Shown here one piece after another: positions 6,530 through 11,361 of a stretch of DNA of 11,361 bases. Position 1 is the stretch's first letter. Each line of letters opens with the position of its first letter. Source of the stretch: Nitratifractor sp. GTDB taxonomy: Bacteria > Campylobacterota > Campylobacteria > Campylobacterales > Sulfurovaceae. The notes beneath the pieces are model-generated. The model ran no database searches. It worked only from the letters and a program-made list of their open reading frames with translations, and had not been told where the DNA came from. The position numbers and the translations under genes are program-made. The stretch is from NCBI GenBank assembly GCA_015490055.1, contig WFYP01000234.1, positions 1-11,361 of the forward strand, written 5' to 3'.

Positions 6530-6565
6530 ATGAAAACAAATAAAATACTACATAACTATGTTTGA
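6530..6565 (+). CDS. Possible 11-codon coupling mini-ORF
   Basis: ATG 6530 follows GGAAGAG (6521-6527) closely and encodes MKTNKILHNYV before TGA 6563-6565. The mini-ORF overlaps the ATG of the UPF0126 gene (6558) by eight bases. UPF0126 itself lacks a nearby Shine-Dalgarno, so ribosomes ending here could restart on it. It could also be chance. Confidence 0.3.
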   Translation: MKTNKILHNYV

Positions 6566-7157
6566 AATCGCAGAGTATATAGGAATTATCGCTTTTGTTA
6601 TCAGTGGCTTTTTAGTAGCTGTTCGTAATAAACTAGACTTGCTTGGCATACTTATTAGTACCTTTTTAACAGCATTTGGTGGTGGTTTAATACGCGATGT
6701 AATAGCCAATAAAACACCTTACACCTTTACTCACACAGTCCCAGGGGCAATAGTTATTATCCTTATGGTTGCGATGATAATTTTTAGAATTCACAAAAAA
6801 GCAAACTTGGAGAACCGAGCTCTATTTATAGTAAGCGATTCAATAGGCTTAGTCTCTTTTTCTATCTCTGGTGCATTGGTAGCATTAAATACAGGCTATA
6901 ATTTAACAGGGGTAATGGCTCTAAGCTTCATCACCGCAGTTGGTGGTGGCATCACAAGAGATGTGATAATTAACGAAGTGCCTTTTGTCTTTAAAACCGG
7001 CTTTTATGGAACAATCGCTCTACTAGTAGGGCTATTTATATATCTGCTTAACTTAGTAGATTTTGTGAATTTCTTTACACTTTTAATTATTTTTATGCTT
7101 GCGGTAGCTCTTCGGTTAATTGCCTTTTATAGCAAATGGTCAATACCTTCAATTTAA
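6558..7157 (+). CDS. UPF0126 / trimeric intracellular cation channel (TRIC)-like membrane protein
   Basis: A 199-aa protein of the family's usual length with about seven hydrophobic segments. It is built from two repeats, each ending in the family hallmark: FGGGLIRDV (residues 40-48) and VGGGITRDV (128-136). The first repeat is followed by the expected PYTF segment, the second by PFVF. Proteins of this family (E. coli YicG-like) are relatives of the animal TRIC channels. Proposed bacterial roles include cation or glycine-related transport, so the substrate is left open. The gene begins 36 bp after the MATE exporter stop. ATG 6558 lacks its own ribosome binding site and may depend on the mini-ORF at 6530. 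Confidence 0.85.
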   Translation: MFEIAEYIGIIAFVISGFLVAVRNKLDLLGILISTFLTAFGGGLIRDVIANKTPYTFTHTVPGAIVIILMVAMIIFRIHKKANLENRALFIVSDSIGLVSFSISGALVALNTGYNLTGVMALSFITAVGGGITRDVIINEVPFVFKTGFYGTIALLVGLFIYLLNLVDFVNFFTLLIIFMLAVALRLIAFYSKWSIPSI

Positions 7158-7160
7158 AAG

Positions 7161-7230
7161 TTACCTAAATATGGTAATTCTGAAACATTTATAAAAAAAT
7201 CCAAAATAAATTTTAGTACCATATAATGGT
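7161..7230. promoter_or_regulatory. Paired ACC-N7-GGT palindromes
   Basis: TTACCTAAATATGGTAA (7161-7177) and ACCATATAATGGT (7218-7230) share the form ACC-N7-GGT, 55 bp apart, between the UPF0126 stop and the FNR-type box. The second one recurs with its flank near 11294-11312. Together they look like operator sites for an unknown regulator; the first could also be a weak terminator hairpin for the MATE/UPF0126 transcript. Confidence 0.35.
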
Positions 7231-7256
7231 TTGATATTTTAAAACTATATAAAAAC

Positions 7257-7298
7257 TTGATTTAAATCAATTTTACAATAATCAAAAGCCGTTAAACT
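7257..7298 (+). promoter_or_regulatory. FNR/CRP-type box with class II promoter
   Basis: TTGATTTAAATCAA (7257-7270) is a perfect match to the FNR consensus TTGAT-N4-ATCAA. A -10 candidate TAAACT (7293-7298) predicts a start near 7305, which places the box centre at about -41.5, the standard class II activation position. The predicted transcript runs through the small ORF at 7335 to the terminator at 7427-7453, about 149 bases. Confidence 0.55.
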
Positions 7299-7334
7299 GT
7301 TTATTGTATCAAGAATTACTAAAGGAGTAAGAGT

Positions 7335-7418
7335 ATGCACGATGTTGCTTTAAAAATAGTTTATATATTTAAGAGAGCCCAAGCTTTTATGCTTGCATTT
7401 GTGCTCTTAAGCGTTTAA
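7335..7418 (+). CDS. 27-aa small protein (hydrophobic) on a stand-alone transcript
   Basis: ATG 7335 is preceded by AAAGGAG (7321-7327), the best Shine-Dalgarno in the window. The product, MHDVALKIVYIFKRAQAFML plus AFVLLSV, is hydrophobic with a KR pair in the middle, so a small membrane peptide is plausible. The mRNA around it can fold (TAAGAG with CTCTTA; AAGC with GCTT), so it could instead be a regulatory RNA with a short ORF. It is not a leader for a downstream gene: the terminator palindrome follows and the next gene is convergent. The FNR-type box upstream suggests control by oxygen or a nitrogen-oxide/respiratory signal. No family recognised. Confidence 0.5.
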   Translation: MHDVALKIVYIFKRAQAFMLAFVLLSV

Positions 7419-7426
7419 GATACATT

Positions 7427-7453
7427 AAGCAACCTTTTAATAAAAGGTTGCTT
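7427..7453. terminator. Perfect bidirectional terminator palindrome
   Basis: AAGCAACCTTTTA and TAAAAGGTTGCTT flank a single A (7440), a 27-bp perfect palindrome. It separates the small ORF from the convergent MocR gene, whose stop codon begins at 7456 on the minus strand. Read from either side it gives a strong stem containing A/U runs. Confidence 0.8.
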
Positions 7454-8824
7454 CTATCTAAAAGAGTCTTTCCAAATTTTACCAAATGCCACAATAGCAT
7501 CTTCTATTTCATTTAAATCAAACCCTCCAAAACCTAATCTTACAGCTTTAAAATCACTTTTGGTTACACTTTGCGTTAAATATATCTTTAAATACTTTCT
7601 CTTGGCTAACTCTTGCAGTTTTTCGTAATCAAAAGCTTTTGTTGGACTAATAAGGATTGCTAAACCGGCACCTTGGGCTACTACTTCATAGTCTTTACAG
7701 TACCTACTTATCGCTTTTAACATTGTATTATGCTTCTTTTTATTGATAGTTCTAATTTTTCGTATCTGTCTCTCAAAGTGTCCATCTTTTATAAATTTTG
7801 CAAGAGTTAATTGTGTTGCAACACTTACTCTTGCAAAGTGTGCATCGTAGCTCTTTGCAAACTCATCCAAAAACCAATTTGGCACAACCATATAACCTAC
7901 TCTAATTGCTGGGCTAAGAGCTTTAGCAAATGTGCCTAAATAGATTACCCTATCACTGCTATCAAGCCCTTGCAAACTTGGTATTGGGCGGTTATAGTAT
8001 GCTAGTTCGCTATCGTAGTCATCTTCTATAATTACGCCTTTTCTTTGGTTCATTAATTCAAGCAGTTTTACTCTTTTATATACTGGCATAACAACTCCAG
8101 TTGGGTATTGGTGGCTGGGTGTTATATAGACTATTTTGGCACTACTAATTGACAATTTGTCAATATCTAAACCATCTTGGTTTACAGCTATTTGAGTAAC
8201 TTTATAGTTATAATTTACAAAGACTCTTCTTGCCAAATGATACCCTGGCGATTCTATTGCAAAGTTGCTATATTTCTCTTTTAAAAGTTTAGCAATTAAC
8301 TCCATACTATCGGCAAATCCATGGGTTATAATTATATTACTAGCTTTAGCATTTACCCCACGCGAACTTTGCAAATATAGAGCTATCTGCTCTCTTAAAG
8401 CTAGCTCTCCTTTTGCATCTGGGTAGGCACCAAAGTTTACATCTTGATTTACAACTTTGTTAAAGAGCCGCTTCCAAACTTTTAATGGAAAATCACTTGA
8501 ATTAAGCTGTGCTGGGAAAAAGTCGTACTTGTAAAGCTCTTTACTCTCTTTGTCATTTTCTTTTACATTTTGCTTTACATTTACATCAAAAAGCACTTCG
8601 CAAACATAGTAACCACTCTTCTCTTGGCTATCGATATACCCCTCTGCATATAGCTGCGAGTAGGCATTTTGCACCGTTGTTTTACTAATATTATAAGTAG
8701 ATGCTAGTTTACGAATAGATGACAATTTATCGCCAACTTTTAAATTATTGGTTATATCCTCTTTTAATTGCTCATACAACTGCTTATGCAGTGGGACTTT
8801 AGAGTTACTATCTAATATATACAA
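7454..8824 (-). CDS. MocR-type transcription regulator (GntR HTH fused to aminotransferase fold)
   Basis: A 456-aa protein when read from TTG 8824, which follows AAGGAG by seven bases. A longer open frame to 8980 would overlap the divergent gene and its promoter and has no ribosome binding site, so it is rejected. Residues about 8-75 are a GntR winged helix (VPLHKQLYEQL, then KLSSIRKLASTYNISKTTVQ and GYIDSQEKSGYYV). Residues about 105-456 are a class I aminotransferase fold: ITHGFADSMELI, then YITPSHQYPTG, then IIEDDYDSEL with the pyridine-nitrogen Asp, then GTFAKALSPAIRVGY with the PLP lysine at about 301 and its Arg. All PLP-binding residues seem intact. Proteins of this class sense PLP or amino-sugar/amino-acid ligands; PdxR is the best-known member. 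The divergent PNPOx-like gene is the likely target. Confidence 0.9.
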   Translation of the reverse strand: MYILDSNSKVPLHKQLYEQLKEDITNNLKVGDKLSSIRKLASTYNISKTTVQNAYSQLYAEGYIDSQEKSGYYVCEVLFDVNVKQNVKENDKESKELYKYDFFPAQLNSSDFPLKVWKRLFNKVVNQDVNFGAYPDAKGELALREQIALYLQSSRGVNAKASNIIITHGFADSMELIAKLLKEKYSNFAIESPGYHLARRVFVNYNYKVTQIAVNQDGLDIDKLSISSAKIVYITPSHQYPTGVVMPVYKRVKLLELMNQRKGVIIEDDYDSELAYYNRPIPSLQGLDSSDRVIYLGTFAKALSPAIRVGYMVVPNWFLDEFAKSYDAHFARVSVATQLTLAKFIKDGHFERQIRKIRTINKKKHNTMLKAISRYCKDYEVVAQGAGLAILISPTKAFDYEKLQELAKRKYLKIYLTQSVTKSDFKAVRLGFGGFDLNEIEDAIVAFGKIWKDSFR

Positions 8825-8912
8825 AACTGTACTCCTTTTATTTATAAAAATTGTATATTTACTTATATACAGATAGTCACTATAATAGCGTAAAAGTTTT
8901 AAAGGAATTGAA
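8825..8912. promoter_or_regulatory. Divergent promoter with MocR operator candidates
   Basis: TGTATAT (8852-8858) and ATATACA (8865-8871) form an inverted repeat with a 6-bp spacer. A third half-site ATATACA lies at 8817-8823, over the MocR start, exactly 48 bp from its match. For the rightward gene, TATAAT (8881-8886) has a TTTACT (8858-8863) 17 bases upstream, so the operator overlaps its -35. AAAGGAA (8899-8905) is that gene's ribosome binding site. MocR operators commonly have inverted plus direct repeat half-sites in the intergenic region. Confidence 0.6.
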
Positions 8913-9485
8913 ATGCAAGAAGAGATTTTAGCGTTTTTAGAGACCCTTGAGTATGGCACATTAGCTCTTTGCCAAAACAACCTGCCCTACTCTTTACCAA
9001 TTAATTTTGTTACGCTAAATGGGTGTTTATACTTTCATGGCTCTAAAAAGGGGCGTAAGGTAGATGTTATAAAAGCAAATGCAAATGCTAGTTTTAGTGC
9101 GGTTAAGGCTTATAGCATAATCGCATCTTATATGAGCAGTAAAGATGGTTTAGCTTGTCCTGCTACGCAGTTTTTTAAATCTGCTATAATTGATGGCAAA
9201 ATAGAGATTGTTCAAGATATACAAGAGAAAATAGACGCTCTTAATGCACTAATGTGTAAGCTACAAAGCGAAGGTGGTTACAAAGATTTAAACGACCCTG
9301 TTTATAGCAAGGCAATAGCAGGAACAAATGTTTTTAAACTAACGCCTACTAATGCCAATTTGAAGTTAAAGTTTGGGCAAATGTTAAGCAAGGAGCGTTT
9401 TAATATGATAATAGAGCATTTAGAAAAAAGAGGCACCAAGGAGGATATGCAAACTATTAAACTAATGAAGGAGAACAGATGTTAG
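8913..9485 (+). CDS. Pyridoxamine 5'-phosphate oxidase-like FMN-binding protein
   Basis: A 190-aa protein of the PNPOx-like split-barrel superfamily (the flavin-nucleotide-binding, NimA-related group). Seen are the first strand pair YGTLALCQNNLPYSLPINFV, the next strand LYFHGSKKGRKVDVIKANANASF, and a later KSAIIDGKIEIVQDIQEK, the usual order. Members of this group bind FMN or related cofactors and include oxidoreductases and resistance proteins; true PNPOx activity is not implied. The start ATG follows AAAGGAATTGAA. The stop overlaps the next gene's ATG (GATGTTAG, 9478-9485), which suggests translational coupling. The divergent MocR gene is the probable regulator; MocR next to a PNPOx-like gene is a recurrent bacterial pairing. 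Confidence 0.85.
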   Translation: MQEEILAFLETLEYGTLALCQNNLPYSLPINFVTLNGCLYFHGSKKGRKVDVIKANANASFSAVKAYSIIASYMSSKDGLACPATQFFKSAIIDGKIEIVQDIQEKIDALNALMCKLQSEGGYKDLNDPVYSKAIAGTNVFKLTPTNANLKLKFGQMLSKERFNMIIEHLEKRGTKEDMQTIKLMKENRC

Positions 9486-10069
9486 AGTATAAAGTGGCAG
9501 AACTTAGTGATATAGAGGCAACGCTAAAGTTGCACGCAAAGTATCAAGTCGATACAATCGACCCAAATGACAAAAAAGATGGTTTCGTTACTACCCCATT
9601 TAGCAAAGAGGAGCTTACGGATTTAATAGAGAAAGAGCACGGTTTATTTATAGCCAAAGATGGCGATGAAGTAGTAGCGTATGTTATGAGTGCCTCGTGG
9701 GAGTTTTGGAGTAAATGGGCAATGTTTGCATTTATGGTGCAAAATTTAGAAGGCAAAAGTTTTAATGGTATTGCTATTACTAAAAACAACAGCTATCAGT
9801 ATGGACCAATAGCGATAGATAAACGCTATAGAGGAAGCGAGGTTTTATATAATATTTTCGATTTTGCAAGAGAGCATATGGCAAAAAGATACCCAATATT
9901 AATAACCTTTGTAAACAAAATAAACCCACGCTCTTTTAAAGCACACAGTAAATTAGGCTTAAAAGTTTTAAGCGAATTTGAATACAACAATAACCACTAT
10001 TATGAAATGGTTTACGATACTAGTATTAAGGGCACCTCTAAAAATAGGTGGTACCCACAACATCTCTAG
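9479..10069 (+). CDS. GNAT family N-acetyltransferase with element-derived C-terminus
   Basis: A 196-aa protein. N-terminal YKVAELSDIEATLKLHAKYQ is the usual GNAT strand-helix opening. A strand GLFIAKDGDEVVAYVM leads to the acetyl-CoA region QYGPIAIDKRYRGSEVLYNI (107-126), a degenerate form of the (Q/R)xxGx(G/A) loop, then the helix FDFAREHM. NPRSFKAHSKLGLKVLSEFEY (149-169) is the characteristic final part. It is translated by overlap with the PNPOx-like gene. The substrate is unknown. The native protein seems to end near VYDTSI (183): codon 184 straddles the start of element C (10030) and residues 185-196 plus the TAG stop come from that element. The catalytic domain is complete, so activity is probably kept. 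Confidence 0.85.
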   Translation: MLEYKVAELSDIEATLKLHAKYQVDTIDPNDKKDGFVTTPFSKEELTDLIEKEHGLFIAKDGDEVVAYVMSASWEFWSKWAMFAFMVQNLEGKSFNGIAITKNNSYQYGPIAIDKRYRGSEVLYNIFDFAREHMAKRYPILITFVNKINPRSFKAHSKLGLKVLSEFEYNNNHYYEMVYDTSIKGTSKNRWYPQHL

Positions 10070-10294
10070 CTTTTCTCTAGGCTAGGCACTCTTTTGCAGT
10101 ACTAGCTGGGCTAATTCAAGAAAGAGTAACGACGCATAGAGGAAAGCTAGAGATGCCCTTCGGGTGGACAATGCAAACGCAATCTTGCACAAGATATTTA
10201 AATCATCTTAGCTTTGGCTAGGACTCATAAATCTCTTGCACAATCTTACATTTGCATTGTCCATTGTGCGTATCACCTATTATTAGAGGTGCCC
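10030..10294. mobile_element. MITE-like element C (265 bp), TTAA-flanked
   Basis: Terminal inverted repeats of 21 bp (10030-10050 and 10274-10294, beginning GGGCACCTCTAA) differ at one position. TTAA lies directly outside both ends (10026-10029 and 10295-10298). Inside are two further inverted pairs: about 10060-10078 with 10136-10154 (CATCTCTAGCTTT; 18 of 19 pair), and GGACAATGCAAA (10166-10177) with TTTGCATTGTCC (10251-10262). A fold with two hairpins on a closing stem results. There is no transposase. The TTAA duplication fits a YTAR-type target, as used by part of the IS5 family, but the parent is unknown. It inserted in the 3' end of the GNAT gene. Confidence 0.75.
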
Positions 10295-10309
10295 TTAAGG
10301 TTAAAAAAG

Positions 10310-10334
10310 TATAATTCAATAAAAACAAGGAGAG
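10310..10334 (+). promoter_or_regulatory. -10 box and ribosome binding site before the 26-codon ORF
   Basis: TATAAT (10310-10315) is 16 bases after the end of element C; no convincing -35 is present. AAGGAGAG (10327-10334) precedes ATG 10339. The predicted leader is only about 17 bases. Confidence 0.5.
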
Positions 10335-10338
10335 TAAG

Positions 10339-10419
10339 ATGAAAACATTTTCAAATACTACAAAAATCACTCAAAGATTCTCTGCTCTTCTTCTCTCTAA
10401 CTTCTTTCTAAGCCTATAA
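10339..10419 (+). CDS. 26-aa leader-like peptide upstream of the methyltransferase
   Basis: The ORF encodes MKTFSNTTKITQRFSALLLS plus NFFLSL with a strong AAGGAGAG and a TATAAT just upstream, so it is very probably translated. It is rich in Leu, Phe, Ser and Thr, with runs ALLLS and NFFLSL near the end. Its stop lies within a small hairpin (10412-10426) followed by GATTTT. This organisation is like a transcription-attenuation leader or a stand-alone small peptide. The methyltransferase gene starts 107 bp later. No family recognised. Confidence 0.45.
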   Translation: MKTFSNTTKITQRFSALLLSNFFLSL

Positions 10420-10432
10420 TTTAGGCGATTTT
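10412..10432 (+). terminator. Weak hairpin over the leader-ORF stop codon
   Basis: GCCTA (10412-10416) and TAGGC (10422-10426) enclose TAATT and are followed by GATTTT. A five-pair stem is short for an intrinsic terminator, so at most partial termination is expected. The following bases to 10526 hold only the AAGGAA (10515-10520) for the methyltransferase gene. Confidence 0.3.
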
Positions 10433-10526
10433 ACATATTTTATAGATTCCTTGATTGGATGACCTGCCCTTAATTCATGGTGGATATTACTATCCCTATT
10501 ATTTATAATTTTATAAGGAAATAACT

Positions 10527-11276
10527 ATGCAAGAGATAAATAGTTGGAATCCAGATGAGTATAAAAAACATACCTCATTTGTATCAGAATTAGCCTTACC
10601 AGTAGTGGACTTATTAGACCCAAAGAGAGGAGAGAGAGTTTTAGATTTAGGCTGTGGTGATGGCACTTTAGCTTTAGAGATAGAGCGAAGAGGAGCTAAA
10701 GTCTTAGGTGTTGATTTAAGTAAAGAGATGGTGCAAAAAGCTAAAGAGAGTGGTATAGAAGCTATGGTTGCTACTGTAACCGATTTACCTTTTAGCGATG
10801 AATTTGATGCTATTTTCTCAAACGCAATGTTGCACTGGGTTAAGCAAAGCGACATAGCCTTAAAAAATATCGCCAAAGCTTTAAAGAGCGGTGGCAGATT
10901 TGTAGCGGAATTTGGAGGCGAAGGTAATGCACACCATTTAGTTAAAGCGATGGAGCTAGCCTTTCAAAAACATCCAGAGTTTGGAGAGTTTGTAAACCCT
11001 TGGTACTTCCCCAGCCCTGCTGAATATAAAGCTAAATTAGAGAGTTTTGGCTTTAGGGTAGAGTATATCGAACTAATCCCACGCCCTACACCTATGGAAG
11101 ATGTAGGCAAATGGCTAGAGATTTTTGCTAATGGTGTTACCACTCATTTAAGCAAAGAGCAATTCGAGCTTTTTAAAGATGAGTGTATTGCCTATTTAAA
11201 AGAGCATATCTATACCCAAAAAGATGGCTGGGTTATCGATTATGTACGGCTTCGTCTAAAAACTACAAAAAAATAA
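10527..11276 (+). CDS. Class I SAM-dependent methyltransferase
   Basis: A 249-aa protein. It opens SWNPDEYKKHTSFV, then motif I VLDLGCGDGTLALEI (38-52), acidic end of strand 2 in VLGVDLS (Asp63), ATVTDLPF (82-89) for adenine contact, and FDAIFSNAMLHWV (93-105), then ALKSGGRFVAEFGG (motif III). This arrangement, including LHWV after the strand 4 motif and a substrate-binding C-terminal half, is that of trans-aconitate 2-methyltransferase / BioC-like type 11 enzymes. The methyl acceptor is probably a small carboxylate but cannot be fixed. ATG 10527 follows AAGGAA by six bases. It may be transcribed from the promoter before the 26-codon ORF. Confidence 0.85.
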   Translation: MQEINSWNPDEYKKHTSFVSELALPVVDLLDPKRGERVLDLGCGDGTLALEIERRGAKVLGVDLSKEMVQKAKESGIEAMVATVTDLPFSDEFDAIFSNAMLHWVKQSDIALKNIAKALKSGGRFVAEFGGEGNAHHLVKAMELAFQKHPEFGEFVNPWYFPSPAEYKAKLESFGFRVEYIELIPRPTPMEDVGKWLEIFANGVTTHLSKEQFELFKDECIAYLKEHIYTQKDGWVIDYVRLRLKTTKK

Positions 11277-11282
11277 TTAAAA

Positions 11283-11318
11283 ATTGATATCATTTTATAC
11301 CCATATAATGGTATCAAT
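11283..11318. promoter_or_regulatory. Operator-like 36-bp imperfect palindrome (or AT-rich terminator)
   Basis: ATTGATA (11283-11289) and TATCAAT (11312-11318) bound a palindrome pairing at 14 of 18 positions, with an inner CCATATAATGG that also occurs at 7219-7229. It is followed by TATCTTTTT, so termination of the methyltransferase transcript is an alternative. Confidence 0.4.
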
Positions 11319-11339
11319 TATCTTTTTATAAAATTTTTA

Positions 11340-11348
11340 TGCTACAAT
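11340..11348 (+). promoter_or_regulatory. Extended -10 promoter for a gene beyond the window
   Basis: TG-C-TACAAT (11340-11348) is preceded by a T/A-rich stretch typical of Campylobacterota promoters. The palindrome at 11283-11318 lies just upstream in a position suited to activation or repression of whatever gene follows. Confidence 0.4.
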
Positions 11349-11361
11349 ATCTCCATTATAT

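Noticed and set aside
8825..8980. N-terminal extension of the MocR reading frame to an ATG at 8980
   Set aside because: It would overlap the divergent gene and its promoter, has no ribosome binding site, and lies upstream of the GntR domain; TTG 8824 has AAGGAG at ideal spacing.
10511..10876. Minus-strand ORF over the methyltransferase start
   Set aside because: It is antisense to motif I of the methyltransferase and has no start signals.

Overview
The window is low-GC DNA. Lysine/isoleucine-rich proteins, short signal peptides of the MKK-L type, a poly-G contingency-style tract, weakly conserved -35 regions and the gene types point to a Campylobacterota (Epsilonproteobacteria) chromosome. 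A free-living, Sulfurimonas-like genus is possible, but the genus is a guess. No rRNA, tRNA, CRISPR array or complete IS is visible.

Region 1 (1-1537) is an envelope/secreted cluster: the end of an unknown gene, a signal-peptide gene interrupted at a G9 tract (a phase-variation candidate, OFF as read), and an exported SH3-domain protein. Region 2 (1808-3707) has a small lipoprotein gene divergent from an orphan response regulator gene, followed closely by a DUF2461 gene. Region 3 (4007-7157) has a glutamate-receptor-like ion channel gene with an altered selectivity filter (minus strand), and divergent from it a DinF-type MATE exporter and a UPF0126/TRIC-like membrane protein that follow each other closely. 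Region 4 (7158-10069) starts with a compact intergenic transcription unit: a perfect FNR/CRP-type box, a -10, a strong SD, a 27-codon ORF and a perfect terminator palindrome. Next comes a MocR-type regulator gene with a TTG start, divergent from a pyridoxamine-phosphate-oxidase-like gene overlapped by a GNAT acetyltransferase gene. Region 5 (10295-11361) has a 26-codon leader-like ORF, a SAM methyltransferase gene and an operator-like palindrome before a promoter at the window edge.

Three MITE-like, non-autonomous palindromic elements are the main structural theme. Two related ones (1546-1798 and 3726-3984) have matching terminal inverted repeats and apparent 9-bp target duplications. Both lie between convergent genes and carry ATTCCC-N8-GGGAAT palindromes like the neisserial dRS3 repeat. 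The third (10030-10294) is a different family flanked by TTAA; it supplies the last codons and the stop of the GNAT gene.

The best candidates for new biology are the poly-G switched secreted protein, the FNR-box-driven small transcript/peptide, the nested elements that rewrite gene 3' ends, and the non-GYG receptor channel. Functions are inferred from motifs seen by eye; no database search was possible.
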